Origin: Craterostigma plantagineum
Taxonomy: Eukaryota; Streptophyta; Magnoliopsida; Lamiales; Linderniaceae
Assembly (NCBI GenBank): GCA_027422505.1
Contig: JAPQWV010000123.1
Span: forward strand, 1,378,501-1,442,500
Direction of reading: 5' to 3'
DNA: 64,000 nucleotides
Below the pieces are notes generated by a model. That model searched no databases. It saw only the letters and a program-made list of their open reading frames with translations, and was not told the DNA's origin. A program made the position numbers and the translations under genes. Shown one piece after another: positions 23,295-36,000 of this stretch. How positions within the stretch are numbered: the stretch's first letter is position 1; each line of letters starts with the position of its first letter.

Positions 23295-24772
23295 GGTCCC
23301 TTGCTAGTTCCTACGAACTTAAGCGGTTCATTCCCGTCCACGTTGAGTGTGACTATCTTGCGGTGGCAGTCTATGACGGCTCCGTACTTCGATAGCCAAT
23401 CCATACCGAGGATTACCTCATAATCATTCATAGGGATAATTATGAGGTCTATGGGCAATTCCTTGTCCCCGATTACTATTGGGCAATCCCGTAACACTTG
23501 GTTGGTTTGGGTGGGATCCCCGTTTGGAACTGTTACCCTAAATTCGCACTCAGCTCGGTGAGGCGTGACTCCTACTCTCGCGGCATACTTAGTAGACGCG
23601 AACGAGTGGGTCGCTCCTGAGTCAACTAGAATGCATGTGGGGGTCTGGTAAACGAGGAGGGTACCTGTTACCACGGCCGGGTTATTCTCTGCTTCTTCGG
23701 AGGTTATGGTGAAAACTCTGGCCGGTACCCTTGGAGGTTCTATCGGGTTCCTAGCTTGGCTTCCGGATCCACCTTCCGGACATGCCCTCGAATAATGGCC
23801 CGTCTTGCCACACTTGTAGCAAACGGCGTTCTGGGAGTTGCAGACCCCCGGGTGTCTCCGTGCGCATTTCGGGCATACGGGTAGATCCAGCTGGGGCCTA
23901 CCCTGGTTGGGCTTGAACTGTGGGGGTGGTCCAGGTCGATACTGAGGCCCCTGTTTCCCTTCCTGGGCCACGAATTGCCGTTTTGGATTACTTCCGCTTC
24001 CCTGCGACCCTTGTGCAAACTTGCGTTTAGCTTCCTGGGCGCGAGCTATTCTAGACTCGGCCTGCTCCGCCACGAGCGCTCTCTCCGCCACTTGTGCATA
24101 CGTGGCCCCTTGCACACCCGCCATACTTACATCCCGATATAACTCGGGCTTTAGCCCTTCCATGAACCGCTCGATCTTGAGCGCGTCCGTGCTGACCATA
24201 TGAGCAGCGAACCTTGAAAGCTGCTCGAACTTCCTGATGTACTCCGCCACTGTCATGGCTCCTTGGCGGAGGTTGATGAACTCATTCATCCTTTGGGCTC
24301 TGACCGGGGCGGTGTAATACTTCCCTCGAAAGATTTCCTTGAACCGATCCCAGCTCATCGTTAGAGGGTTCTCGATGGCTGAGACGGTTTCCCACCAGTG
24401 CCCGGCGCTCCCCCTTAGTAGGTAGGCAGCGCACATGACCTTTTCCGCTTCGGGTGTGCGGCTATGCTGGAACATGTTCTCCAGCGTCCTTAGCCAGTCC
24501 TCAGCGGAGGTAGGGTCTAGAGCATCCTCGAACTGTGGAGGACTTAACTTTCTGAACCTCTCCCCGATCATCTCGATTCGTTCAGGTGGGGGAGGCAGAT
24601 TGGCTGATTGCCCACCAGCATTTTGTTGCTGGATCAGCTGCTGAATCTGGGCCGATTGTTGCCGGACCAGTTCAGTTAGCTGCAGGATGGTAGCATCCCG
24701 ACTGTCAGGGGGGTTATTAGTGTCCCTACCCTGATCAGATTCTCTGCTTCCTTCTCCTCTAAGTCTTACCAT
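23291..24772 (-). CDS. Gypsy-1 gag-protease
   Basis: 493 residues, ATG at 24772-24770. The retrotransposon gag (capsid-like) domain spans about 75-240 ([45 protein letters not shown]). A basic Gln/Pro-rich stretch follows. Next come a Cys-His cluster [12 protein letters not shown] (300-311) and the nucleocapsid zinc knuckle [14 protein letters not shown] (318-331). The RVP_2-type aspartic protease has its active site DSGATHSF at 384-391. The frame ends in TGA overlapping the pol ATG. In the gypsy-2 relic the same region reads through in one frame, so the frame change here may be a one-base mutation rather than a family trait. Confidence 0.94.
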   Translation of the reverse strand: MVRLRGEGSRESDQGRDTNNPPDSRDATILQLTELVRQQSAQIQQLIQQQNAGGQSANLPPPPERIEMIGERFRKLSPPQFEDALDPTSAEDWLRTLENMFQHSRTPEAEKVMCAAYLLRGSAGHWWETVSAIENPLTMSWDRFKEIFRGKYYTAPVRAQRMNEFINLRQGAMTVAEYIRKFEQLSRFAAHMVSTDALKIERFMEGLKPELYRDVSMAGVQGATYAQVAERALVAEQAESRIARAQEAKRKFAQGSQGSGSNPKRQFVAQEGKQGPQYRPGPPPQFKPNQGRPQLDLPVCPKCARRHPGVCNSQNAVCYKCGKTGHYSRACPEGGSGSQARNPIEPPRVPARVFTITSEEAENNPAVVTGTLLVYQTPTCILVDSGATHSFASTKYAARVGVTPHRAECEFRVTVPNGDPTQTNQVLRDCPIVIGDKELPIDLIIIPMNDYEVILGMDWLSKYGAVIDCHRKIVTLNVDGNEPLKFVGTSKGP

Positions 24773-24913
24773 TTTCTCAACCTATCCTGATAATTCCTAA
24801 GGCCAATAAATCAACCCATACAAGAAATTCACATAACATCGTACTTACAAGCAAGGCCGCTTCCGCGCTTTTGAGTGTGTGTGTATGGACAGTCTGCAGG
24901 ACCTGTGACCGAA

Positions 24914-24925
24914 GCTCTGATACCA
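24914..24925 (-). other. Gypsy-1 primer binding site (initiator-Met tRNA)
   Basis: GCTCTGATACCA on + is TGGTATCAGAGC on the coding strand, three bases inside the 5' LTR. Confidence 0.92.
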
Positions 24926-24928
24926 CTC

Positions 24929-27711
24929 TGTCAGGACCCGTCGTCCCGCCCTCGTATTCCGTTCTAATTCTAGTGTTAATGCTTTGGTATTGTGCGAATA
25001 CGTAAAAATGCGAATAAAATTTTTCATTTTAAAAATGCAAGCGGAAATCTTAGATACATGTCAAAAGAATGTTTTACATCGTTCGACATTTTCATCATGC
25101 CCATGTCTGCAAAATACAAGTGTACGTGTGTGTGTGCAGCCAAAAGCTCCCTATGCGCCCGACCTTCACAGGTCGTCATCCATACACACACTCCCACCTC
25201 AAAAGCGGTCGGACTGCGTCAAAAGATGGGCCTTGCATAAAAGTCAGATCACGTACCGTGATCGTCAGTACCTACAACACGTAACATAAATAATGAGCCA
25301 CCGAGGCTCAGTAAGTAGAAATTATGCATGAATGCACGTGTCCTAACGGACGACAATCCACGTCGTCGTCGTTTTCTAACGCTCGTACTCCCTTTTTTTA
25401 TTTTTTTCATACTCGTACTCTTTGCTTTCGCTCTTACTCTTTTTCTTATACTATTATTTGGCCCTCGGCTTTCATTTCCCCAGCCTCTTGTTCCGCCTTA
25501 TCGTACGGGGTATTTACCCAGCCTCTTATTCAGGCCTTATCGTACGGGGTATTTACCCAGCCTCTTATTCAGGCCTTGTCGTACGGGGTATTTACCCAGC
25601 CTCTTATTCAGGCCTTATCGTACGGGGTATTTACCCAGCCTCTTATTCAGGCCTTATCGTACGGGGTATGTACCCAGCCTCTTATTCAGGCCTTAGAGTA
25701 GCCTCTTATTCAGGCCTTAAAGGCTGCATAAGGGAAGCCGTGACTCTTCATTCGAGTCGACACAAACGCCTATATCGGCGAATATACCTCGCACACAGGC
25801 GACCTTATGCACGCTCATGCCTCGCTCCTTACGTTCTACTCATGCGTGCAAGTGCTCATGTTATGCTCATATACATATGCAAATCATACTATCATGCATA
25901 GAATTAAATCATCTCATACGTACGCATTTCATAGAAGATACACGAGCATGTAATTCACATAATTGGACGCAGGCAAGTTACGTGTCGTAGTTGAATTTCT
26001 ACTTACCTGGGGTTCGTAGATTAACTGCTAACTGGTTCGGCGAAATTCCTAATTTTCGACCATAATCATAAAATTATTATGTCAGTATATTTTCTAAAAT
26101 ATTGGTCTGCGTACTTGAAAACGTTGAAATATTTTCCTTAATTTTGTAGGTGAAGGTCTCGATATTACAAGGATTCATTTGCATTATTAAGTTGATCTCG
26201 ACATTTGTTTTGGTATAAGACTCGATATTATACACATGAGGGTTCGACATTTACATTACACTAAGTTGTCGATATATGTTCTCGGGATTACCCATGACAT
26301 ACCAAATGTCGAGATGTAATTTGATAAGAGGTGGGTATAATAAAATGTCGACATGAGGAAGCTAAATGTCGAGGTGCACAAGGGTTTTCGACATTTTGGT
26401 GTATGTTTAGGAACTCGACATTTTAATTTCTTCAAAGACCTCGACATTTCCATTAGCTCTCGACATTTTTATTTGTGCGGCACTTGTTTCGACATTTCCA
26501 TCAACCTTTCATTTCGTCATTTATCAGTTAGGAGGACTCGACATTTTGTGTTCTATTTCGTTCGACATCTTATCTCGCCATTTGGGGTATAAAATGTCGA
26601 CATGAAGCTCGCCATTTTAATTAGAAAATGTCGACATGACTTTCGACATGCATCTCGACATTTATCATTTGTTTCGACATTTCTCTTAATGCTGTTTCGA
26701 TATTTATCTCGACTTCTCGACATGTTATGAGGCTCGACATCCTATTTTAACATTTCGACATTTTACCTTATGTTGTCTCGACATTTTGATTCTTATCAGG
26801 GTTTCGACATCTTAACTCGACATCTATCCTAACATTTCGACATTTCCTTTAAACCCCGACATTATACTTCGATATTTGTACAATGGAAATGTCGACATGC
26901 ATTTCAATCCAAGCCTCGACATTTACCATCTGTCTCGACATTTTTCTTAACATAATTTCGACATTTTTCCTTGGCATGGTTTCGACATTTTTCATCATCT
27001 TCAAATCATCATCCCATCGAACCTAGGTTCTTAGCTTATTCTACCCAACACTTAGCTAAGCTCAAGGAGATCTTTAACTATGGATTATCATCCAAGGTTT
27101 GAGCATTTGCCGTCTACCATACATGTAATTTCCTAGCCTTAGTTACCAATTTAGCTAAACAATCCTTATTATAAAAATCGAAATGGTTTAGGGGATTTCG
27201 TCACTTACAATTTCGAGGTTCCAAGCTAGCTCGAGATGTCCTTTGCGTTTCTTCTTCTCTCGGCTCTTTCTTCTTTCCTATTTCTTTTAGTGAGTTCTTA
27301 GGTAAGGTTATGGAGTTTTGAAAGGTTTAGCTAGATATTATATTGCATTTTTTTGGATATGACATGGGTGGCGTGGTTTTCCCTTAAATTAGGGATTTAT
27401 GTTTCTTATTTGTCCTTTCTCATGTGTTGGGCCCAATTGCTAAGTTCTAGCCCATTAGTAAATTAAATTCCTAATCCCATTATCATTTGCCATTTCCCTT
27501 GGCGATTCCAAGAATTTACCCTTCCTAAATTAAGAGTCATCACAAGTTCACGTCATTAACACTTATTTGCACATAATTCTCGTAGTATTTCTCGAGCATA
27601 AAATTCATATATTTTCATAAGCATACAATAACATACAAGATTCTTGAAACTCACGTAATTCATACACGTAGTTTATTGGCCGACCTAATCCTCGGGGACC
27701 GGGGTCCTACA
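24929..27711 (-). repeat. Gypsy-1 5' LTR (right)
   Basis: 2783 bp, TGTCAGGACCC to GGGGTCCTACA on +. It contains the same parts as the left LTR: TCGACAT field about 26160-27000, donor GT at 26006-26005, acceptor AG at 25273-25272. Confidence 0.93.
25501..25695 (-). repeat. 39-bp minisatellite, five units (right LTR of gypsy-1)
   Basis: Same unit and copy number as 18059-18253, with starts every 39 bp from 25501. One base that differs between units in the left LTR (third unit, GAGG versus GGGG) is uniform here. Confidence 0.93.
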
Positions 27712-27716
27712 GAAAT

Positions 27717-30284
27717 GTCTTATCCGTGTCAAATCACTCCCACATGGGTTCCTATTTCTTCACAAAATTTAGGTAGTCCAAACAAATTTGGGTACCGAAA
27801 GGTTCATTAATGGATGATTTAGGACAACATTTAAATTTACACCTTTTATGCTTAAATCGTTTTCTGCTAATAAGGGAGGACCCATACGACAATGGGTACC
27901 AAAGTCCCGATAGTTTTGCAGATTTCCATCATGTATGGAATTCGACGTAGTGGCTCCACGTACATGATAAAGAGATGAGGCGTGAGCTACTACAACTAAG
28001 CTTCAATGAGGTATATTTCAAATTTATATTGCATTCGTCAAAAATAAATATATCTATTTTCTTTCAAAACTTTTCAAATGATACATTTTCGATATGCATT
28101 TCATCGCTTTGAATGGTTTTAAAAAAAAATTTCAAATGCACATTACGAACTGAAACGATAAATATCATTTTTCAATTAATACTTTTAAATGATCTTTAAT
28201 TGAGGGGGAGCTACTCATTATTTTTATGAGGAGCAACCTTTATATTTGTAAGGAAGCACAAATTTTAATCCTTGAGGGGGAGAAACTTACAATGACCGAT
28301 TTAAGGGAACGAGATTCTTAATATTCGTCAAGCTAACTACGCAAATTTCTAGGAGGAGAAAATTTATTTTCGAAGCATTGTTTTTGGGGAGATATAAATA
28401 TAATACTACTATATTAATATGTAATTATATATATATATATATATACATATATCAAAAGAAGAAGAATATGAAAAAAAAATGAGATAAGAAAAAGAAGGAA
28501 ATAAAAAAAGGAGATAAAAAAGGGGGAACATGAAAAAAAAATGAGATATAAAAAAAAGGGGAATATGAAAAAAAGGAGATATGGAGATATGAAAAAAAAA
28601 AGTCAAATTTGTTTGATATGCTTCCCGGTTTACTCTCTCACATCCAAAGATGAACGTACCACGAAGAATCTCGAGAAACGGACAAAATTTTTCAAAGACG
28701 ACAGTGACGATCTAAATGAAGATCAAATGCTCAGTTTTTCATCGACCGGCTCCGGCTTGCTAATTCAACTAGAGCAACACTTCTCACATACTCGGAGGCA
28801 CGGATTTCATGTTCCTATGGTTCAGTCTAATCCGACTTGATCCTAACCCCGGAACGCGTTTGAACATTTGAGACGGTTCAACTTTCCACCGCTTTCTCAT
28901 CATCCGAAAACACTAAGCAAGATTATTTCGATGATGCCAAGGAAGTCTTTGAAGACACATCACTCCCTTATCTCACATAATTTTCGGACCAACCCCCATA
29001 AGTACAGGTGCTAACTTTAATTAGCTCCCGGGTAGAAGTCGTCGCATTAGGTCCAACGACGCATGCACGGGCCTTACGCACTCGTCTATCTCTTAAAAGA
29101 TAGGTGTTTCATAAATCACGGGGAACCACGTATGCTATCACCGCTTCACCCGGAAGCGGGAGATATTGAACTTAGTGGTATTCCTCCCCGTACCGAAATT
29201 TAATTGATCACTCGCGTCTAGTGTGTCCTCACTCCCCAAAAGTTTCAAATTTTTAGGACACACACTTTTTAATACACCTAATCTTTGTGATTACGTTAGA
29301 ACTTCCGTAGACATGTTCTTTTAAAGACATGCTTCATGGATCGGAAGGAAGCCCGACCGTTGCAACATCAAAGCAACAACGGTTTCGGCCATCTTCTACG
29401 AGCTTTGCTCCTAGTTGATGTCAACGGGACGCCTATGTGGCCCCGGTACTCATTTTGACGGATTGCCTTTGTGGCTCCGTCCGGTTATTACCCTCACCGA
29501 CCTTTTTGTATGTCCTTTTCTACCTCCAAATTAACATGCCGAAGTCGTTAACACGATTCGCCATGAGGGGGAGAAGGGGTTATGCATACACAATCGGTCG
29601 GTTCACCCACCAAATTCCGCCGCCCCTACCACTCTGAAACCGTGCTCTCTCACAACGCCACATTGAAAGGAAACTCAGTACAACTTAAAAAAAACATCAA
29701 AAATCAAAGAAAGAGACGGCCTACCTTCTTCTGGAACTAGAGACGCTTCTTCGAGGCCGAACCAGACAACTTCCATTCAGAGAAGACGAATCTGGCAAAC
29801 GGAGAACATGGCTAAATCCCGAGACCTCTCCTCGACTCTCTCATGCCCCTACTTCCGAAAGAAGAAGCAAGGACTGAGGACCGAATGACACGTGACTCAA
29901 GCATCATCAAGGACTGAAGTTGCCAACTGTGTCCACTGCATCAATGATCGAAGTTTCCAAACGTGTTCACCTCTCCAAACCTCACATGGGATTCCCCGAT
30001 CTCAACATAAGGTTGACCCAAATAGGGGGAGTTTCGAGTTTCGTGTGCTTTCAACGGGAGAAATGGAACGCGGACTTTCTAAATCCGGCAATAATACTTC
30101 GTACATCTTACGGCATTTAGGAGAAGGACTTCAAAAGAAGATTGAAGGAAAAAGCCGATGCCTAGAAGACCAGATGAGCTTGAAGATTTTCTAACAGAGG
30201 AGATTTCAAGGACTCGAGGACTCTTTCATTTGCAAGATGAAGACAACCCGCGCTATATTAGAAATTGAATACAAAGGGGGAGGT
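27717..30284 (+). other. Copia-1 3' internal region, no pol
   Basis: Gag-end relic up to about 27850, then about 2.4 kb with no supported coding. GAGGGGGAG-type purine boxes lie at about 28200-28210, 28273-28282 and 30275-30283. A microsatellite of TA repeats (28426-28446) and an A/G-rich stretch (28450-28600) follow. Open frames 28541-28840, 29437-29637 and 29892-30194 show no recognisable domain, and I do not call them genes. Confidence 0.55.
28424..28452. repeat. TA microsatellite
   Basis: An uninterrupted run of TA dinucleotides, about ten units, followed by CATATATC. Confidence 0.85.
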
Positions 30285-30645
30285 TGTTGGAACTATTTAA
30301 TTGTATTCAGTTAATATAGTTGTCTTAGTCTTGCTATGCAAATTAGTAGTCTTGAGCTAAATTGTAATTAGTTATTTTGTAGGACTACTTGTGTAAATAT
30401 ACCACGAGGTGGTATATATAAGTGAACTCCAAAGAAAATTAGGAGTGCGCTTTGTATGGTCTTCGGATCGAAAAATTAGAATTGGAAATTTTAGAGAGAA
30501 GATTTCCGCGCCCTTGTGTTCTTCAACATCGTTTCTCTCTCAAACCTCAACTTAGTTAAATCTCAAGTGTAAGTGCTCGAAATTCTCAGATTTACTATCC
30601 GATTCTTTGTAATTCGATCTGTGTTGGATATTAGGGGTCCTAACA
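30285..30645 (+). repeat. Copia-1 3' LTR
   Basis: 361 bp, preceded by the purine tract AAAGGGGGAGG and followed by the target duplication GTGGC. The TATA dyad is at 30398-30416. Confidence 0.92.
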
Positions 30646-33048
30646 GTGGCGACCCTACTTTTCTAATTAGGATTATTGGCGGATTTCCGCAACGTAAGCC
30701 GCCGAAGGCCCGTCTAATTAAAACTTTTCCCTAAAATAATATACATTATTATAAAACTCTGTCTACAACTTCATCTCTGTACATGGGCCAAAGCCCCAAA
30801 ATAACAAAAGAACAAAAGCCTTAAAGCCGCTCCACAGGTCTTCATCCATGTACCGCCATGCCCTCAAAAGTCCGTGGAGCACCGCCACCAGCTGTCTCAG
30901 TCTTGACGCGTGTCAGAGTCAGACTCGGTACCTACATCAGGTAAACACTGAGCGAATTGCCCAGTAGGTGAATAAAATGCAATGCAACGTGCACTCATTC
31001 CCAATTCCCAATTCTCGCAACATGATATAATGCACGCTCGTTCTCACATTTCTATCGTATCTCAATATCAGGGCCCTGGGCTGGACTCGGCACCTCGCGC
31101 GCAATAAAATAAAATATATCGTCTGGTCGTTAACGCCAGACTAGCGGTGCCCACGCCGATAGTGCGCTGATCGATCACGTCAACGTCCTCCTATCAGGTC
31201 GCCCCTTCCGCTACACAACTCATCCGACGGTTTGCACCTCGGGTCGCTCACGCCCGAGTAGACAGATCGCTCACGTCTGTCTCCCGTCAGGTGCCCCGCG
31301 AATCCAACCTCAACTCCGCCACGAGTCTGACTGCCAAAATCGGCACACTCTACCCCACTCAATCGACACCTTAAGCCTTAAGGTGTCACAACTAATGTGG
31401 TCATTATCCCTCACCATGTCGTGCGATGTCATGCATATGCGTGATACACATGAAACGTGATGTCACATAAAACATACGTAAAACACGTAACTTACATACG
31501 TCACGTAATCACATAATAGCAAGTAAACGTTTACGTGTCGTAGATGAATGATTCACCTACCCGTCCTCCTGCTATTGTCAAATAAGAAGTCCGGTGTAAT
31601 CCCTATGTATCGATCCTCTGAATATAATAAATATTTTCATATTAATTTACTAGGTCATATAAATTTCGAAAATGCTAGAATTATCAAAACCCTAAAATTT
31701 TGAAAACCTAAAAATAATGAAATCCCTAAAAATAAATAAACCCTTAAAATATTGAAAACCCTAGGAATACAAAACCCTAAAATTATGAAAACTCTAAAAT
31801 TCCTAAAAATGCTAGAATTACTAATTATCGAAAACTATTGTATTTCGGAATCTTTGTATGATATAATTATCACATCTCGATTTCTTTGATAACTATCCTG
31901 TATCGAAATCATATATAAATTTCGAGGTTGTTGGTTGAAATAGATCTCGACATCTTCCTAAGGTTATCATATCTTGAAATCATCTAAATGTCGAGAGCAT
32001 AGCATTATAGTTAATATCGAGATCTTTTGTTGGAAAAGAAATGTCGAGTCCTTACTTATGTCAAGCTCCATTACATCTCGAGGTTATAGATGTCGAGATT
32101 TTTAAAAAAGGTAAATGTCGAGATCTCATTATTGGAAAAACCAATTGTCGAGCTCTTTCATTGAGAAGCAAATATCGAGATCCTTAGCAAGCATATCGAG
32201 ATCTTTTCTTGGAAAGCAATGTCGAGATCTTCCTATTATTAACACATCCTCGACATCATGTTATATTACACATATCGAAATCTTCCTAGTACCATCTCGA
32301 AATCTATCTGAACTTTCTCCTAAAGATTTACCCTTATCTCAGAATATGGGACCCTAAATTTAACCAAAACTTCATAGATAGTTGTCCACAAAATTGAAAA
32401 CCCTAAACTGCAAAGCTTATATACCTCACGAGACATATCCTATTAGACAAATACATACACTCAATTGACTTCGAACTTATATCGGCTCTTAAACATGATA
32501 ATCGATCACCTCATCTCGAAATCATTGCAAGTAAATAGCATATATAATTTAGTTATCCCAAGATTAAAATTTATACCTCACTTCAAAGTATTGTTCTCGA
32601 GCTATCACGTTTCCAAGTTTGCTAAATTCTCTCCTTCTATCCCTTCTTACTCCTCGCATCCAACTTGAGTTTTTAGCAAATGAAAGGTCTCGTTGTGTTA
32701 CTCATTTAGATATACATAAGCACCTAGAACTTTGGGAAATGATTAGACACCAAGATGGATGTCGAGTCTTACCTTAGAATTAAGTTATCTTATGGTTATC
32801 TTATTCTTTTTTGGGCTTTGTGGGCTTTAATTTCTAATTCATCAACTTAGTTATAGCCCAATCTCATATATTTAGTACTATTATTTTTTTGTTTTTATTT
32901 AATTCTTCTCATAAATTTTGAAATTGAGTCAAACCATAAAATTTATACATTTGTTCTGCAACTAGTATTTCTTTACTAGACTTCCTAATTCACAAAATTA
33001 TATGTGTAATTACATCAAAATCCCGTTTTTATATTTACGGGTATTACA
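30646..33048 (-). repeat. Gypsy-2 3' LTR (left), split after its first six bases
   Basis: The first six bases TGTGGC lie at 13982-13987, left of copia-1. The rest starts here with the duplicated GTGGC. Total length is about 2404 bp, matching 2403 bp for the right LTR. In coding orientation it has a TCGA-centred motif field (31850-32330), a telo-box cluster (31685-31815), a donor-like GG|GTAGGT (GT at 31560) and an acceptor at 30933-30932. Confidence 0.9.
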
Positions 33049-33066
33049 TCCTCCCCCCTTAAAAGA
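33049..33066 (-). other. Gypsy-2 polypurine tract
   Basis: TCCTCCCCCCTTAAAAG on + next to the 3' LTR, the same type and position as in gypsy-1. Confidence 0.8.
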
Positions 33067-33099
33067 ATTTCGTCCCCGAAATTATGCCGACTAGAATAA

Positions 33100-36000
33100 T
33101 TCGGGATAACGAACTCTCATCTCATCCTCACGCTCCCAAGTGGCTTCCTCAATTGATTGATTGCGCCACTGAACCTTAACCAATGGAATAATCTTATTCC
33201 GTAGTCGTTTTGATTCTTACATCAAAACTTCTACGGCTTCTCTTCGTAACTCAAGTCGGGCTTGACTTGTTGATAAAGAAGTTCGTTCTGGATCACATGG
33301 CTTGGGTCCGCGATGTACTTTCGTAATGTCGACACGTGAAATACGTCGTGAACTTGTGATAAGGAAATGGGTAACTCCAATTGATACGCAACTTCGCCGA
33401 CTCGTTTAAGGATCTTAAATGGGGCTATGTATCTTGGACTCAGCTTGCCTTTTCGTCTGAAGCGCTTTACTCCGTTCATTGGGGAGATCTTTAGAAACAC
33501 TTGCTCATCTTCGGCAAACTCCAAAGGTCGTCGTCGATGATCTGCATAATTCTTCTGTCGACTCTGAGCCGTTCGCATCCTCCCCCGAATTTTCGTTACT
33601 GCTTCCGTCATTTCGCGGATCATATCAGGTCCTAGTATAGCTCGTTCACCTATTTCATCCCAATGGACTGGAGATCGGCATTTGCGCTCTTATAATGCCT
33701 CGTACGGTGCGATTTCGATCGTAGCGTGAAAACTATTGTTGTAAGAAAATTCGATCAGTGGTAGATATTTACTCCAGTTTCCCTTAAAGTCTAGAACGCA
33801 TGCTCGCAACATATCTTCAAGGGTTTGGATCGTCCGTTCAGACTGTCCGTCAGTGTGGGGATGGTAAGCAGTACTGAACGAGAGTTTAGTACCCATCGCT
33901 TTTTGTAAGCTCTGCCAAAAGTTGAATAGAAATCTCGAATCTCGATCCGAGACAATAGAGATTGGAATTCCATGGAGTCGAACAATTTCCTGAATATACA
34001 GTTCAACATAGCGTTCCATGGAAAAATAGAACTGATTGGAAGGAAATGGGCTGATTTCGTCACGCGGTCTACCACCACCCAGCTAGCGTCATGGCCTTTC
34101 GTCCTCTTTGGTAAACCAACGACAAAATCCATAGTAATGTGATCCCACTTCCATTCGGGTATCGGTAAGGGCTGTAGAGTTCCAGCTGGTCGTTGGTGTT
34201 CAGCTTTGATCAACTGGCACGTCATACATCGATTTACGAACTCCGCTATGTCCTTTTTCATTCCTGGCCACCAATACGTGATTCGCAAGTCTTGGTACAT
34301 TTTGGTCGAGCCCGGATGTACGGAGTAGGTAGTTGTGTGTGCTCCTGCCATTATCGTTCGTCGTAACTCCTCGTCGCTAGGCACGTACAGTCAATTCTTG
34401 TAAAGTAAAGTTCCGTCTTCTCGGATTGCAAAGTCATCAGGGAGTGCATCTTTCACCTTTAGATAAAATTCATCCTCTTCTTGGGCCTTTCTGATTCATT
34501 CTAGCAATGTAGGCTGTAGAGTCAGCGTTGCTAATTTTTTCTCGACTTCGCCTAAATCAACTACCTCCACTCCAAGCCGGTGTAGTTCCGTGTTCACCGC
34601 TTTTCGACTTAATGCGTCTGCGACTACGTTTGCCTTGCCCGGATGATAATTAATGACGCAAGCGTAGTCCTTTACAAGCTCCAGCCATCGTCGTTGGCTC
34701 ATATTTAACTCTTTCTGAGTGAAGAAGTACTTCAAGCTCTTGGTCTGTGAAGATCTCACACATTTCTCCATAAAGGTAGTGTCTCCAAATCTTTAAAGCA
34801 AAAACTGCTGCTGCTAATTCGGGGTCATGAGTTGGGTAGTTCTTCTCGTATTCTTTTAGTTGTCGTAGAGCATAAGCGATCACCTTCCCATTCTGCATCA
34901 GCACGCACCCTAGTCCGTTCTTCGAGGCATCACAATAGACTGAGAATCCTCCAGTTCCTGATGGTATTGTCAATATCGGGGCCGAAGTAAGACGATTATT
35001 CAATTCCTGAAAGCTCTGCTCACACGCTTCAGTCCATTTGAATGGAATGTTCTTCCTCGTCAGATTGGTTAATGTAGAGGCAATGCTGGAGAAGTCCGCT
35101 ATAAACTTACGATAGTATCCCGCAAGTCCAGGAAAACTCCGGACCTCAGTAGGAGTAGTAGGTCGTGGCCAGTTACTCACAGCTTCGATCTTACTCGGGT
35201 CCACAGAGATTCCATTCCCTGAAATCACGTGCCCCAAGAAGGCCACTTGCTCCAGCCAGAATTCACATTTCTTGAACTTGGCGTAGAGTTGTTTCTCTCG
35301 CAGGATTCCTAAGATAGTTCGCATATGGTTTTCGTGTTTGTCTCTTGTCTTAGAATAGATCAGGATATCGTCGATAAAGACGATAACGAACCGATTGAGG
35401 TAGTCTTTAAAGACTCGATTCATCAAGTCCATAAAAGAAGCTGGGGCAGTCAGTCCAAAAGGCATGACCAAAAACTCGTAATGGCCATACCTCGTACTGA
35501 AAGCGGTTTTAAGAACATTTACCTCCCTGATCTTCAACTGATGGTATCCCGAATGGTGGTCAATTTTTTAGAATACCGTGGCACCCTATAATTGATCGAA
35601 CAGATCGTCGATCCTGGGCAAGGGATATTTATTCTTGATAGTGATCTTGTTCAGTTCTCTATAGTCGATACATAGTCGCATCGACCCATCCTTCTTTCGC
35701 ACAAGTAGGACTGGTGCTCCCCACGGTGAAAAACTGGGTTGGATAAACCCTTTCTGCAGTAAATCCTCCAGTTGTTCTTTCAACTCTTTCAGTTCATTAG
35801 GCGCTAGGCGATATGGAGCTTTAGAGATTGGGGCAGACCCCGGCATCAAATCAATCGCGAACTGTATTTCTCGATCAGGGGGTAACCCCGGGAGATCATC
35901 GAGAAATACATCAGTGTATTCGTTGACTACAGGTACGTCTTTCAGTTCTGGCTGAGGCAACTCCTCCGCCTTCACCTCAAACACGAGAGAAGACACAACC

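Larger units (their letters stand above)
17490..27711 (-). mobile_element. Gypsy-1: nearly intact Ty3/gypsy (Tekay/Del-like chromovirus), innermost
   Basis: LTRs of about 2.78 kb lie at 17490-20271 and 24929-27711. The perfect target duplication is GAAAT at 17485-17489 and 27712-27716. Coding is on the minus strand, ordered gag-protease, RT-RNase H, integrase, then a C-terminal chromodomain-like tail. The primer site and polypurine tract are intact. I count about 18-20 differences between LTRs by eye (under 1%), so insertion was recent. One in-frame stop in pol and a gag-pol frame change are the only coding defects seen. Confidence 0.95.
13988..30645 (+). mobile_element. Copia-1: Sirevirus-like, gag-only element nested in gypsy-2's LTR
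   Basis: LTRs of 361 bp lie at 13988-14348 and 30285-30645. The perfect target duplication is GTGGC (13983-13987 and 30646-30650). An initiator-Met tRNA primer site follows the left LTR, and a polypurine tract (AAAGGGGGAGG, 30273-30283) precedes the right one. Its interior holds a long CGATCG-rich leader, the C-terminal coiled-coil half of a gag, and about 2.5 kb of 3' non-coding sequence with GAGGGGGAG boxes. Integrase and reverse transcriptase are absent. It is interrupted by gypsy-1. The large coiled-coil gag and repeated polypurine boxes are known Sirevirus traits; assignment to that genus is my inference. Confidence 0.88.

Noticed and set aside
31180..31362. 60-aa frame conserved between 31362-31180 (minus) and 47515-47697 (plus)
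   Set aside because: It lies inside the putative LTR intron of the gypsy-2 family. The third LTR copy (about 37200-37390) has a one-base deletion that breaks it, so similarity is due to DNA homology of the LTRs.
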